From positions 124,001 through 188,000 of the forward strand of contig CAJSZV010000009.1 of the NCBI GenBank assembly GCA_910574345.1: a stretch of DNA of 64,000 bases, in the 5' to 3' direction. The translations under genes were made by a program, and so were the position numbers. The notes beneath the pieces are model-generated. The model searched no databases. It was not told where the DNA came from and worked only from the letters and a program-made list of their open reading frames with translations. Within the stretch, counting starts at the first letter, position 1; every line of letters starts with the position of its first letter. The DNA comes from Clostridiaceae bacterium (GTDB lineage Bacteria; Bacillota; Clostridia; Lachnospirales; Lachnospiraceae). Shown here piece after piece: positions 25,868-35,074 of this stretch.

Positions 25868-26985
25868 GAGCGATTGGTATAGTTTTAGCAGGCGGCAACA
25901 GCAAAAGAATGCGGGAATTGTCCAACAAGAGAGCCATTTCGGCCATGCCTATTGCCGGAAGTTATCGGAGCATAGACTTTGCCCTGAGCAATATGTCCAA
26001 TTCCCATGTTCAGAATGTGGCGGTATTTACCCAGTATAACTCCCGCTCCTTAAACGAACATCTGAATTCCTCCAAATGGTGGGATTTTGGAAGAAAGCAG
26101 GGAGGCCTGTTTGTGTTTACGCCCACGATTACGGCTGAACATAACGACTGGTACCGCGGCACTGCTGACGCCCTGTATCAAAACCTGACATTTTTGAAAA
26201 ACAGTCACGAGCCATATGTAGTGATTACTTCCGGTGACTGTATTTACAAGCTGGATTACAGCAAAGTATTGGAATATCATATTGAGAAGAAGGCGGACAT
26301 CACGGTAGTCTGCAAGACTATGCCTGCCGGGACAGACATTACCAGATTTGGTGTTGTGCAGACCGGCGATGACGGACGGATCATGGATTTCCAGGAGAAA
26401 CCTATGATGGCTGAATCCAATACCATTTCCTGCGGTATCTACATCATTCGCCGGCGTCAGCTCATCGAGCTTTTAGAGCGCTGTGCCCAGGAGGACAGAT
26501 ACGATTTTGTCAATGATATTTTGGTACGCTATAAGAATATAAAGAGAATTTATGCATATGAATTAGACACTTATTGGAGCAACATCGCTTCCGTTGAGTC
26601 CTACTATAAGACTAATATGGACTTCTTAAAGCCGGAAGTGAGGGACTATTTCTTCCGCCAGTATCCGGAGGTTTATTCTAAGGTAGGGGATCTTCCGCCT
26701 GCCAAGTATAACCCAGGTGCTGATGTAAAGAACAGCCTGGTTTCCAGTGGAACCATTATCAATGGAGTGGTAGACAGTTCCGTCTTGTTTAAACAGGTCT
26801 ATGTGGGCAACAACTGTGTGATCAAAAATTCTATTATCCTGAATGACGTTTATATAGGGGACAACACGGTGATAGAAAACTGCATTGTAGAGAGCCGGGA
26901 TACGATCCGGGCGAATACCACATACATTGGGACCCCGGACAATATTAAAATTGTGGTGGAGAAGAACGAGCGTTACACGTTATAG
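25864..26985 (+). CDS. glgD: glucose-1-phosphate adenylyltransferase subunit GlgD
   Basis: A 373-residue GlgC paralogue found in Firmicutes as the regulatory partner in the GlgC/GlgD complex. It keeps the overall fold ([20 protein letters not shown], then ALSNMSNS and GTADALYQN) but has changes in the catalytic loop, e.g. [15 protein letters not shown] where GlgC has [15 protein letters not shown]. It has SGDCIYK in place of SGDHIYK. A C-terminal beta helix is present ([16 protein letters not shown]). It starts within the glgC stop (ATGA), so the subunits are made together. Confidence 0.93.
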   Translation: MRAIGIVLAGGNSKRMRELSNKRAISAMPIAGSYRSIDFALSNMSNSHVQNVAVFTQYNSRSLNEHLNSSKWWDFGRKQGGLFVFTPTITAEHNDWYRGTADALYQNLTFLKNSHEPYVVITSGDCIYKLDYSKVLEYHIEKKADITVVCKTMPAGTDITRFGVVQTGDDGRIMDFQEKPMMAESNTISCGIYIIRRRQLIELLERCAQEDRYDFVNDILVRYKNIKRIYAYELDTYWSNIASVESYYKTNMDFLKPEVRDYFFRQYPEVYSKVGDLPPAKYNPGADVKNSLVSSGTIINGVVDSSVLFKQVYVGNNCVIKNSIILNDVYIGDNTVIENCIVESRDTIRANTTYIGTPDNIKIVVEKNERYTL

Positions 26986-27019
26986 GCGAAAGCCAAGGCA
27001 ACACAGAGAGGGGAAAGAA

Positions 27020-27295
27020 ATGCAGATCACAGACGTAAGAGTAAGAAGAATTGAGAAAGAGGGAAAGATGAAAGCTATAGTTTCGATCACACTAGATAAT
27101 GAATTTGTGATTCACGATATCAAAGTGATCGAGGGAGAGAAAGGGCTGTTTATTGCAATGCCGAGCCGGAAGGCAGCGGATGGAGAGTACCGTGATATTG
27201 CCCATCCGATTAATTCCGAAACCCGGGATATGATCCAAAGAGTTATACTTGATAAATATGAGACAACAACACTGGAGAGTGAAGCAGCATCATAA
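27020..27295 (+). CDS. spoVG: septation/sporulation regulator SpoVG
   Basis: A 91-residue SpoVG protein, a nucleic-acid-binding global regulator that affects septation, sporulation and capsule or virulence genes in Firmicutes. The sequence [20 protein letters not shown], then [11 protein letters not shown] and FIAMPSRK, is diagnostic, and the length fits. The start at 27020 has GAGGGGAAAG upstream. It follows glgD by 34 bases, so it may share the glgCD transcript; a strong terminator follows. Linkage of glycogen and sporulation genes fits the build-up of glycogen before sporulation (inference). Confidence 0.95.
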   Translation: MQITDVRVRRIEKEGKMKAIVSITLDNEFVIHDIKVIEGEKGLFIAMPSRKAADGEYRDIAHPINSETRDMIQRVILDKYETTTLESEAAS

Positions 27296-27307
27296 TGGGG
27301 AATTAAT

Positions 27308-27335
27308 AAAAACGGCGGCGCAGGCCGCCGTTTTT
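27308..27335 (+). terminator. intrinsic terminator after spoVG
   Basis: AAAAACGGCGGC (27308-27319) and GCCGCCGTTTTT (27324-27335) form a perfect 12-bp stem with a GCAG loop and a five-T tail. It could work in both directions. Confidence 0.92.
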
Positions 27336-27372
27336 ATGCCCCCTCCAAAGCATATGAAAGCGGTTATCATAG

Positions 27373-27401
27373 TTGACCGGGCTAATTCTTTATAATACAA
27401 T
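27373..27401 (+). promoter_or_regulatory. promoter of the hydroxyacid dehydrogenase gene
   Basis: TTGACC (27373-27378), 17 bases and TACAAT (27396-27401). A TATAAT at 27391 is too close to the -35 box to be used with it. The start codon is about 32 bases downstream. Confidence 0.6.
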
Positions 27402-27433
27402 AAAGACAAGAACATACAAAGGAGTAAAAGCAG

Positions 27434-28375
27434 ATGAAACTGACATTTTTAGAGCCTCTGGGAATTCCCCAGGAACAGTTAAAGGGTATGGTGGAAGAAA
27501 CTTTGGGAGACTGTGCGGAGACAGTATATTATGACACCAGGACAGAGGATCCGGCTGCTTTGATTGAGAGAAGCAAAGACGCTGACTGCGTTGTATTGTC
27601 CAATTTTAAGTATGGAAAAGAAGTGATTTCCAAGTGCCCCGATCTGAAGATGATCTGTGTAGCATTTACGGGAGTTGACCATGTAGATGTAAATTACTGC
27701 AGAGAAAGAGGGATTACGGTTTGCAACTGCGCAGGATATTCCACATCGGCAGTGGCTGACCTGGTATTTGGCTTTGTGATTGATCTGGCCAGGAATATAA
27801 TGGCCTGCGACAAAGCCGTGAGAGAAGAGAAAACCAAAGACGGCCTGGTAGGCTGTGAACTGGAAGGAAAAAAGTTCGGCGTTATCGGAGCCGGAGCCAT
27901 CGGAAGCCGTGTGCTCCGTATTGCCCAGGCCTTCGGATGTCAGGCATATGCTTTCAGCAGAACCCCAAAAGACCTGGAGGGAGTCAGCTTTGTGTCTTTT
28001 GACGAGCTTTTGGAAACCTGTGATATCGTATCTCTTCATGTCCCCCTGAATGATGAGACAAGGGGAATTATAGGGAAGGCTCAGCTGGCAAAGATGAAAA
28101 AGACAGCTGTCCTGATCAACACGGCCAGGGGACCTGTGGTGGACAGCACGGCATTGGCGGAGGCATTAAAGAATGGAACCATAGCAGGCGCGGCGGTTGA
28201 CGTATTTGAGATGGAACCTCCTGTGCCTTCGGATCACGTTTTGCTTTGCTGCCCGAATTTGATTGCCACACCTCATGTTGCATTTGCGTCCAGGCAGGCC
28301 TTTGAGAAGAGAGCGGTAATTGTCTGTGAAAATATAAAACAATGGATGAGGGGGACGCCTCAGAATGTGATTTAA
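27434..28375 (+). CDS. D-2-hydroxyacid dehydrogenase
   Basis: A 313-residue NAD(P)-dependent dehydrogenase of the D-isomer-specific 2-hydroxyacid family. The NAD-binding Rossmann motif GVIGAGAIGSRVLRIAQAFG lies at about residues 155-175. The catalytic residues follow: Arg in INTARGPVVD (about 235), Glu in AAVDVFEMEPP (about 262) and His in ATPHVAF (about 282). The length is normal for the family (phosphoglycerate, glycerate or hydroxypyruvate reductases). The substrate is not readable. AAAGGAG precedes the ATG. The siroheme gene begins 18 bases after its stop. Confidence 0.88.
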   Translation: MKLTFLEPLGIPQEQLKGMVEETLGDCAETVYYDTRTEDPAALIERSKDADCVVLSNFKYGKEVISKCPDLKMICVAFTGVDHVDVNYCRERGITVCNCAGYSTSAVADLVFGFVIDLARNIMACDKAVREEKTKDGLVGCELEGKKFGVIGAGAIGSRVLRIAQAFGCQAYAFSRTPKDLEGVSFVSFDELLETCDIVSLHVPLNDETRGIIGKAQLAKMKKTAVLINTARGPVVDSTALAEALKNGTIAGAAVDVFEMEPPVPSDHVLLCCPNLIATPHVAFASRQAFEKRAVIVCENIKQWMRGTPQNVI

Positions 28376-28393
28376 TGGACAGAGGATTGGTGT

Positions 28394-29029
28394 ATGGGAT
28401 ATTTTCCGTTTTTTGTAGATTTGTCAAATAAAGAGGGATTGATTGCAGGCGGCGGCAGGGTTGCGCTTCGAAAGATTGAAAAACTGCTGCCCTACGGTCC
28501 TAGGCTGACTGTGGCGGCTCCGTTCTTTCTGGAGGAGATAGAAGAGATAAAAGAACTGTCTCTTTTAAGAAAACCATTTTCTGAGGATATGGTTGACGGA
28601 AAGTACTTTGTCATTGCGGCTACAGACGACAGAGAATTGAATCGTCGAATTTTCCGAATATGTGAAGAGAGAAATATTTTGATCAATGTGGTGGATGATA
28701 AAGAAGCCTGCAGCTTTCTCTTTCCCGGTTTGGTGAGAAAAGGAAAACTGACAGTGGGAATCTCCACAGAGGGAGCCAGTCCCAGCGCGGCAATCCATAT
28801 AAAGGAGCATCTGAATCAGTGGATTCCCGAATCTTTTGATGAAATCCTGGATTTTCTGGAGAAATGCCGGCCCCAGGTGAAAAAGAGGATTTCCTGCGAA
28901 AGAGAAAGAGCGGCATGTTTTGCCGCACTGTTTACCCGGTGTATGGAAGCAGGGCGGCCATTGACAGAAGAGGAATTTAAAAGTATGCTGGATGAGAAAG
29001 TCCATAAAGAGAAAAAAGACAGCAGGTAA
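28394..29029 (+). CDS. precorrin-2 dehydrogenase/sirohydrochlorin ferrochelatase-type protein
   Basis: A 211-residue protein of the CysG-N/Met8/SirC family, which oxidises precorrin-2 with NAD+ and in some members inserts iron to make siroheme. The NAD site is GLIAGGGRVALRKIEKLLPYG (residues 15-35), and VIAATDDRELNRRI is the family Asp/Asn loop. The segment VGISTEGASPSAAIHIKEHL starts the dimerisation and chelation domain. The usual uroporphyrinogen methyltransferase partner is not in the window, so the gene is separated from the rest of the pathway. It probably shares a transcript with the dehydrogenase. Confidence 0.88.
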   Translation: MGYFPFFVDLSNKEGLIAGGGRVALRKIEKLLPYGPRLTVAAPFFLEEIEEIKELSLLRKPFSEDMVDGKYFVIAATDDRELNRRIFRICEERNILINVVDDKEACSFLFPGLVRKGKLTVGISTEGASPSAAIHIKEHLNQWIPESFDEILDFLEKCRPQVKKRISCERERAACFAALFTRCMEAGRPLTEEEFKSMLDEKVHKEKKDSR

Positions 29030-29049
29030 GGAGCCATCTGCTGTCTTTT
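29014..29049 (+). terminator. intrinsic terminator after the siroheme gene
   Basis: AAAAGACAGCAG (29014-29025) pairs with CTGCTGTCTTTT (29038-29049). The left arm is inside the last codons of the gene. With A and T runs at both ends it may also serve the convergent AEC gene. Confidence 0.88.
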
Positions 29050-29078
29050 ATATGCACAGCTGAAAGAAAGGCTTTATG

Positions 29079-30005
29079 TTATACCCCAAACCACAATTTA
29101 AAGATGACGGCTAAAACCGGAATTGTGACCATGGAACAGATCGTGGACATAACCACGCTGATGGAGCCGATACGGGCCTGCTTTTCATATTGGCTGCTGG
29201 CCATGGCCACCATGGATCCTACAGGCATACCGATTGTCATAGCAGCCATACAGATAAGAAGCGCATTGTCAGTGATCATACTCATATACAGGGCTGTGAG
29301 AAGAGGCATGGCCAGAAGCCGGACGACAGTCACCACATAAATCCTCTTTTCGCTGAATATATCATGGAGAGGATAGTTGGCCATATTGCTTCCCACGATG
29401 AGCATGGACAGAGGCGTAGTCACGCTTCCGATAAAGCTGCATGGCTCCATGATAATACCGGGCAGCGTAATGCCGGAAAACGGAATAATCAACGCGATGA
29501 GGCCTGACAGCAGCCCGATATTAATCAGCCGCTTAGGATTAAATCGGGAAGATTTCCCGCCCTCCTTGTCCAGAAGGTAAGAGGCGTATGTATAGAAAAG
29601 AATGGTATATCCAAAATTAAAAATCGTAGTATAAAAGATAGCCGTTTCGCCGTATAATGCCTGAACCACCGGATATCCCATAAATGCGGTATTGGCAAAC
29701 ATTAACATGCACTGATAGACGCCTCTGCAGCCTGACGGCGCATGAACCATCTTGGCCATGAGAAAAGAGAGAAGGGGAAAGGAGGCATAAAGGCAGAGCC
29801 CGGCCACCAGCATAAGGAGAATATCCCCCTGGCTGCCTCCCGCCACACTTCCGGCGGAGCTGATGATCAAAAGCGGAGACGTAAGATTAACCACCATGGC
29901 AGAAAGCTTTTTGCTTGTCTCCACATCCAGAATATTTTTTTTGTTCAGATAAAATCCCACAGCCATGGCAAAGAGAAGCTTTGTCATAGTAACAACGATT
30001 GTCAT
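29079..30005 (-). CDS. AEC family transporter (auxin efflux carrier type)
   Basis: A 308-residue membrane protein of the AEC family with about ten helices in two bundles of five, e.g. LLFAMAVGFYLNKKNILD at the N terminus and a central polar loop (LLDKEGGKSSRFNPKRLIN, about 150-165). Bacterial members carry malate, malonate or other small organic acids; the substrate is not readable. It is a single gene with GGGGGGA before its ATG, convergent with the siroheme gene and 76 bases downstream of the FAD oxidoreductase. Confidence 0.87.
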   Translation of the reverse strand: MTIVVTMTKLLFAMAVGFYLNKKNILDVETSKKLSAMVVNLTSPLLIISSAGSVAGGSQGDILLMLVAGLCLYASFPLLSFLMAKMVHAPSGCRGVYQCMLMFANTAFMGYPVVQALYGETAIFYTTIFNFGYTILFYTYASYLLDKEGGKSSRFNPKRLINIGLLSGLIALIIPFSGITLPGIIMEPCSFIGSVTTPLSMLIVGSNMANYPLHDIFSEKRIYVVTVVRLLAMPLLTALYMSMITDNALLICMAAMTIGMPVGSMVAMASSQYEKQARIGSISVVMSTICSMVTIPVLAVIFKLWFGV

Positions 30006-30047
30006 TTGAAATCCCCCCTGATCTGTTCGTTAAGCGCTCATTACTTT

Positions 30048-30073
30048 AAAAGACCCGCCGCCCATTGGGCGGC
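30048..30073 (-). terminator. possible terminator of the FAD oxidoreductase gene
   Basis: GCCGCCC-ATT-GGGCGGC (30057-30073) is a perfect 7-bp stem. On the minus strand it is followed by GGGTCTTTT, so the T run is a few bases from the stem. Confidence 0.5.
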
Positions 30074-30081
30074 ATGCAGGT

Positions 30082-31485
30082 TTACCCGGCAAGAATACTT
30101 CTGGCCACGCTGATGCCGTTAGCCGATGCCTGCTGAAGCCCTCTGGTTACGGATGCACCGTCGCCGATGGCACGAAGGCCCAGTACACTGGTCTCAAAAT
30201 CTTTATTTACCACCACTTTGTTGGAATAGAACTTGACTTCCACTCCGTATAAAAGAGTCTCATCACTGGCAATACCCGGAGTTACTTTATCTAAGGCTAA
30301 AAGCATCTCTTTGATATCTACCATAATCCGGTGAGGGAATACCAGGGAAAGATCTCCCGGAACGGCATCCTTCAAGGTGGGAATCAGGTTGTTCCGGCAG
30401 AGACGTTCCTCTGTCGTCCTGCGTCCTCTCTGAAAATCTCCGAAAGTCTGAACCATGATCTTTCCATCGCAGAGCATATTGCTTAGACGTGCGATATATT
30501 TGCCGTATTCAATGGGAGTCTTAAAAGGCTTTGTAAAATTTTTCGATACCAGCAGGGCAAAGTTCGTGTTGCTGGTTTTATATTCTTTGGACTTGTAGGC
30601 ATGGCCGTTGACCACTGCCAGGCCGTTTTCATAATATTCCGTGGCCACTTCACCGGAAGGATTGGTGCAGAAGGTACGCACCTTATCGTCAAAGGTGGGA
30701 GTATAGTACACCAGCTTGGCCTCATAAAGGTTCTTATTGAGAAAATCCATGATCTCGTCCCGGACTTCAACCCTTACGCCGATATCCACAGTTCCCACTT
30801 CCGTCTCAATGCCGTGATTTTTGCAGATATGGCTGAACCAGTCAGACCCTTCCCGGCCTATAGCCGCCACGATCTCAGGAGCATAATAGGTGTCCCCTTT
30901 GTCTGTTGCCACGGCTTTTGCCTGATTATCTTCAATGATAATATCCGTGATCATGGTATTGAATTCCATCCTGACACCATGGCTTATGAGATGGTCCTGA
31001 AGCCTTGTATAGATCTTATACCCTTCCTCCGTGCCCAGGTGACGGATGGGGCATTCAATAAGTTTTAGGTTGGCATTGATGGCTTTCCGGCGGATTTCTT
31101 CAATTTCTTTCTGTTTGTCCACACCGTAAACATTGGTGTCGGCGCCGAATTTCAGGTAGATATTATCCGACTCTTTAATGAGTTCCACTGCTTTGTCATA
31201 GCCTAAGATATCCGGAAGATGCCCGCCTACATCCGGGGACAGGGAGAGCTTTCCGTCAGAAAAGGCTCCGGCTCCTGCAAAACCCGTGGTGATGGAACAG
31301 GGCTTGCAGCCCACGCATACTTTTGTGGTTCGTTTCGGGCAGGTACGTTTCTCTATGGGACGCCCTTTTTCAACCATGAGAATCTTCATGCCGGGTTTTT
31401 GACGAATCAATTCATAGGCACAGAAAATCCCTGATGGGCCGGCGCCGATAATAATCACATCAAACTGATTGCTGTCAGGATTCAT
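30082..31485 (-). CDS. FAD-dependent oxidoreductase (dehydrogenase)
   Basis: A 467-residue flavoprotein. The N-terminal FAD site is DVIIIGAGPSGIFCAYELIR (residues about 9-28). A cysteine-rich stretch CPKRTTKVCVGCKPCSITTGFAGAG follows, and the C terminus has LGLRAIGDGASVTRGLQQAS, the second FAD contact. The group is annotated as uncharacterised FAD-dependent dehydrogenases; the cysteines might bind an iron-sulfur cluster but this is inference. The start at 31485 is set by AGGAG nine bases upstream; upstream in-frame ATGs at 31500 and earlier are less well placed. It has its own promoter. Confidence 0.82.
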   Translation of the reverse strand: MNPDSNQFDVIIIGAGPSGIFCAYELIRQKPGMKILMVEKGRPIEKRTCPKRTTKVCVGCKPCSITTGFAGAGAFSDGKLSLSPDVGGHLPDILGYDKAVELIKESDNIYLKFGADTNVYGVDKQKEIEEIRRKAINANLKLIECPIRHLGTEEGYKIYTRLQDHLISHGVRMEFNTMITDIIIEDNQAKAVATDKGDTYYAPEIVAAIGREGSDWFSHICKNHGIETEVGTVDIGVRVEVRDEIMDFLNKNLYEAKLVYYTPTFDDKVRTFCTNPSGEVATEYYENGLAVVNGHAYKSKEYKTSNTNFALLVSKNFTKPFKTPIEYGKYIARLSNMLCDGKIMVQTFGDFQRGRRTTEERLCRNNLIPTLKDAVPGDLSLVFPHRIMVDIKEMLLALDKVTPGIASDETLLYGVEVKFYSNKVVVNKDFETSVLGLRAIGDGASVTRGLQQASANGISVARSILAG

Positions 31486-31536
31486 ATCATCACTCCTCAT
31501 ATTTTGTCTGCGGCGCATGGACAGCGCCACATGGAC

Positions 31537-31565
31537 ATTATATCACCGGCCCATGGATTGGGCAA
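31537..31565 (-). promoter_or_regulatory. promoter of the FAD oxidoreductase gene
   Basis: On the minus strand TTGCCC (31565-31560), 17 bases and TATAAT (31542-31537). It sits directly after the stop codon of the response regulator gene, so the oxidoreductase is a separate unit. Confidence 0.65.
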
Positions 31566-31567
31566 GG

Positions 31568-33160
31568 TTATCTGTTTTTAAAGGCCTGGGTGATCTTGCG
31601 GAAATCCGAGGGAGACATACCTTCCTGTTCCGTAAAGATCCGGTTAAAATATTGTTGATTGGGATAACCTGTTTTTTGAGCAATATCAGCTATTTTCATA
31701 TTGCTGGTCTTTAAAAGGGTCTTGGCATGGCTCATACGAACTTCTGTTAGGATCTGGGTCAGGTTCTGTCCGGTTTGCTGCTTAATAAAGCGGCTGATAT
31801 AGGAAGGATTGCGGTGGAGATGGTCAGCTATTTCCGTCAGTCCCAAAGGCTTATGAAAGTTGTCGTAGATGAAAGACTTGATCTGCTCAATAAGAATACT
31901 TCCCGATTGATTTTCCATACGGGTGAATTCATCATAAAGATTTTCCAGCCAGGATAAGATTTTTTCGGTATCATGGCTTAATATGTCCAGGTTTTGAAGA
32001 CAGTCGGTAATATGGCTGTTGAGCCGGTGCAGCAAGGCAGGGTCCAAATCCAGACCGTTAAAACAAAGAGATAAATTGCACAGCAAAAGATTAATGGCCT
32101 GCCGCTGAAAATTGTCTCCATATTTATTGATAAAACGGAGGAATGAGGATGCTGACGCCAAAAAGGCTTCCCTGTTTTTATCCTGAAGCAGATGGAGCAT
32201 AGTGCTGATTTCTGAATTAACCGTCAAAAGCTTATTAAAGGAAATGGGAAGATCTTCATAATAGACAGCGACTTCCGACTGCATCTGCGGATAATTCAGA
32301 CAGATCGTAACCTGTTCCCGAAGCTGGTCCAGCTCCGGGAGAGATGAGCCTGTCCTGCTGATTCCAAGTTTAATTCTTTGGTGATATTGTCTGGCAAAGT
32401 CTTCCATGGCCTGTTCCAGACGGTCATGGAGTCCGTCTAAATATTCCCTCTGTCCCTGCAAAAGAGGAACGATGCAAAACAGAATATTTCCGTGGGAGTA
32501 GAGGAGGGATGATTTCCCCAAAACAGATGTAAAACAGTCTTCCAACACATAAGAAATAAAAAGCTCCGCTTTCAGGGAACGGCTGTTATTCCTGGACTGA
32601 TGGCGGCAGCCGATAAGTTCATAATGATGAAAGGGAAAATCAAGCAGCACCATATCGTTCATAAATTTTTTCGGTTCCAGGGACAGGGGATGAAACAAAA
32701 GCCTTTGGATAATCTGTCTCCGGATATCTTCCTGGTGAGATGCATAATAGTTCTGGAAAGACTGATAGAGTTCCTGATGCTTCTGCTCTTCCATGTACTG
32801 ATGGAGTGCTTTGTGTATAACGGATACGGTTCCATCCTCATCTACAGGTTTTAAAATATAGTCAAATACCTGATAGGCAATTCCGGCCTTTGCATATTCA
32901 AAATCGGAAAAACCTGTAATAAGAATGATCTTGGAAGGCAGATTCTGCTCATGGATATATCTGGCAAGGTCCAGTCCGCTTTTCTGAGGCATACGGATAT
33001 CGGACAGAATAACGGCGGGAACCTCTTTTTTGATGGAATCCAAGGCTTCAAAGACATTGGTGGCCGTCTCAATGGAATGAAAATGCAGAGAGGGATGGCT
33101 GGCAATGTGTTTTAGTTTCAAACGGATCAGTTCTTCATCATCTACAATCAAAAGTTTCAT
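31568..33160 (-). CDS. response regulator, REC plus AraC-type HTH (YesN-like)
   Basis: A 530-residue two-component regulator. The receiver domain (about 1-120) carries DDE at 7-9, the phosphoacceptor Asp54 in ILSDIRMP and a conserved Lys in YILKPVDED. A long helical middle region leads to an AraC-type DNA-binding domain (about 430-525; YDNFHKPLGLTEIADHLHRN and MKIADIAQKTGYPNQQYFNR). This layout is typical of regulators of carbohydrate ABC transporters in clostridia. Its first codon overlaps the end of the sensor kinase gene, and it is divergent from the ABC operon that it most likely activates. Confidence 0.93.
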   Translation of the reverse strand: MKLLIVDDEELIRLKLKHIASHPSLHFHSIETATNVFEALDSIKKEVPAVILSDIRMPQKSGLDLARYIHEQNLPSKIILITGFSDFEYAKAGIAYQVFDYILKPVDEDGTVSVIHKALHQYMEEQKHQELYQSFQNYYASHQEDIRRQIIQRLLFHPLSLEPKKFMNDMVLLDFPFHHYELIGCRHQSRNNSRSLKAELFISYVLEDCFTSVLGKSSLLYSHGNILFCIVPLLQGQREYLDGLHDRLEQAMEDFARQYHQRIKLGISRTGSSLPELDQLREQVTICLNYPQMQSEVAVYYEDLPISFNKLLTVNSEISTMLHLLQDKNREAFLASASSFLRFINKYGDNFQRQAINLLLCNLSLCFNGLDLDPALLHRLNSHITDCLQNLDILSHDTEKILSWLENLYDEFTRMENQSGSILIEQIKSFIYDNFHKPLGLTEIADHLHRNPSYISRFIKQQTGQNLTQILTEVRMSHAKTLLKTSNMKIADIAQKTGYPNQQYFNRIFTEQEGMSPSDFRKITQAFKNR

Positions 33161-34872
33161 AAACCTGCACCTTCTTTCCTGCGTTTGGGAAGCACAAGGG
33201 TTACCTGGTTGCCGCCTGTTATGGATGTTTGTATCTCCAGTCCGTAGCTGTCTCCATAGATCATCTGAATTCTCCTCTGGATGCTGATAAGTCCCAGACT
33301 TTGAGAGCCAAAAACATCAGGATGGCGAAGATTTTCACAGACAGAATCAGGAATGGGCGTACCATTATCCCTTACGCAGATACGGATACAATCTTCTGTT
33401 TCCTCCCCGCAGACCGCCACCAGACCGCCATCCAGCATATTGTTCACTCCATGAATCAGAGAATTTTCAATCAGAGGCTGGATGCACAGTTTGGGGATAG
33501 AATAGGGAAATAATGTTTGGGGGACATCAACCCAGAATACGACTTTACCCTGAAAACGCATTTTTTGGATAAACAGATATTCGTTGATGTAAGCCATATC
33601 TTCCCCGATACTTAGGATATCCGGCCCTTTTATGGACATGCGCATAATATTTGCCAGAGCAGAAAGGGCTTTTTGAGCGTCGCGGGGCCGTTCCAGATCA
33701 ATAAGGCTGCTGATACTGTCCAGGGTATTATAAAGAAAATGGGGATTAATCTGGGAATGCAGAGCCTCAAGTTCCGCATGCTGGGCCAGCAGCTTCTGTT
33801 CATAAACCGTTTGAATCAAATGGTTGATTCGTTTCAGCATATCGTTATAGACCTGAGCCATTTTTGCAAACTCGTCGCAGGAGGTAACCGTAATATAGGC
33901 ATGTGAATCAATCTGGTTCGTGCTGGCGATTTTTTGAATGAAGGAAGTAAACTGCTGCTCAATGGTATAGACCACAAAATAAATAACAGCCCCAACCAGA
34001 CAGAGAGACATGAGAATCATAAACAGCTGAATAAAAAAGGCATGGTAGGTGTGATTATAAAGAAGGGTTTCATTTATCATGACATAGATTTTCAGCTGCG
34101 GTGAGCTTGTGCCGTATTTATAAATATTGGTGCCCCTTTTCTCGACGGGAAAATGACGCTGAGCAGCCATTTCTTCAAAAGCAGTGTCGGGAAAAGCGCT
34201 GGTATTGACGATGATTTTATTATGATCATCTGTCAGGATGTAAGAGACGGCTTCCTGGCTGTTATTATATCCAAAAATATCAGAAAAACAGGATACATTA
34301 ATATCACACATAAAAAAGCCGATCTCCTGGTCAATATTATCCACATCCAGTTTGTACACGGTTCTGGCCATGGTAATGGTAAACGGGGAGTCAGGAAAAT
34401 AATGGAAATACATTTTTCCATGAAGATTCCGGGCAGACTGATCAAGGAGGGATCTTTTGCGGAGGTACTGTTCCTGGGTGGAAAAATATATTGCGTTATT
34501 GACATAGAGGTTGGAATTGCAATCTTCCAGATAAAGGTTCAAAGGATATTTATCGAAGCCGATACTATCCCGGATTTCGTCAGATACACCGAGGAATTCG
34601 CCGTCGGCTGAAAGCAGGCGGTTCTGAACAAGATCCCCATAGATCAGATTGTCCGTTTCTTTATTCAGCTGGTAAAGGTAGTTATTGAAATAGTTAATCT
34701 GATCACATATGTTTTTTTGAATTTGATTCTGCAGGGCCTTTTTCGTATCGGTTTGAAACGTGTAGACTACATAGCCTAAAATGATAGAATAGCTGATTAA
34801 AAGAATGGGAGTAACAGGTATAAGGAACTTATATTTGATAGAAAGTTTATTGTAAAAAGAGGCAATTTTCAT
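33157..34872 (-). CDS. sensor histidine kinase, YesM-like
   Basis: A 571-residue membrane sensor. TM1 lies at about 14-38 (LIPVTPILLISYSIILGYVV), an extracellular Cache-type sensor domain runs to about 285, and TM2 is at about 288-310 (LFMILMSLCLVGAVIYFVVY). A HAMP-like linker precedes the His_kinase domain with its phosphoacceptor in LHSQINPHFLYNTLD (about 365-380). The C-terminal ATPase has an N box (LIENSLIHG) and G boxes (VRDNGTPIP, GLGLISIQ-like). It should sense an extracellular solute, perhaps through a binding protein, and phosphorylate the adjacent regulator. Confidence 0.92.
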   Translation of the reverse strand: MKIASFYNKLSIKYKFLIPVTPILLISYSIILGYVVYTFQTDTKKALQNQIQKNICDQINYFNNYLYQLNKETDNLIYGDLVQNRLLSADGEFLGVSDEIRDSIGFDKYPLNLYLEDCNSNLYVNNAIYFSTQEQYLRKRSLLDQSARNLHGKMYFHYFPDSPFTITMARTVYKLDVDNIDQEIGFFMCDINVSCFSDIFGYNNSQEAVSYILTDDHNKIIVNTSAFPDTAFEEMAAQRHFPVEKRGTNIYKYGTSSPQLKIYVMINETLLYNHTYHAFFIQLFMILMSLCLVGAVIYFVVYTIEQQFTSFIQKIASTNQIDSHAYITVTSCDEFAKMAQVYNDMLKRINHLIQTVYEQKLLAQHAELEALHSQINPHFLYNTLDSISSLIDLERPRDAQKALSALANIMRMSIKGPDILSIGEDMAYINEYLFIQKMRFQGKVVFWVDVPQTLFPYSIPKLCIQPLIENSLIHGVNNMLDGGLVAVCGEETEDCIRICVRDNGTPIPDSVCENLRHPDVFGSQSLGLISIQRRIQMIYGDSYGLEIQTSITGGNQVTLVLPKRRKEGAGL

Positions 34873-34914
34873 AGGAGACTCTCTTTCCTGAGAAACATTT
34901 TTGAGTTATATGAC

Positions 34915-34943
34915 ATTATACAGGTTTCCAAATGGAAAAACAA
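34915..34943 (-). promoter_or_regulatory. promoter of the sensor kinase/regulator operon
   Basis: On the minus strand TTGTTT (34943-34938), 17 bases and TATAAT (34920-34915). A leader of about 35 bases follows. Confidence 0.62.
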
Positions 34944-34985
34944 TGGAATGTAAAAAATAGAGAAAAAAGGTAAAAATAAGATAAA

Positions 34986-35013
34986 ATGGCTTATTTGCCA
35001 TCAATGATATAAT
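34986..35013 (+). promoter_or_regulatory. ABC operon promoter with upstream inverted repeat
   Basis: ATGGCTTATTTGCCAT (34986-35001) is a perfect inverted repeat with 5-base arms (ATGGC/GCCAT) and six bases between. A TATAAT -10 box follows at 35008-35013. No good -35 box is present where one would lie, at 34985-34990; the repeat covers that position. This is what an activator-dependent promoter looks like, with the adjacent AraC-type response regulator as the natural candidate for binding (inference). Confidence 0.5.
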
Positions 35014-35023
35014 ACATGCAGAA

Positions 35024-35037
35024 TCAAAGCGCTTTGA
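35024..35037. promoter_or_regulatory. cre-like operator
   Basis: TCAAAGCGCTTTGA is a perfect 14-bp palindrome just after the -10 box, with the central GCGC step and AAGCGCTT core of LacI/CcpA-type sites. Its place at about +4 to +17 would block transcription, suggesting carbon catabolite repression of the ABC operon by CcpA or a related LacI-family repressor. Confidence 0.65.
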
Positions 35038-35074
35038 TGAAACTGTAAACGAATATTAACACGGGAGGAAAAAT

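Noticed and set aside
27391-27396. TATAAT at 27391 as the -10 box of the hydroxyacid dehydrogenase
   Set aside because: It leaves only 12 bases to TTGACC. TACAAT at 27396 gives the proper 17.
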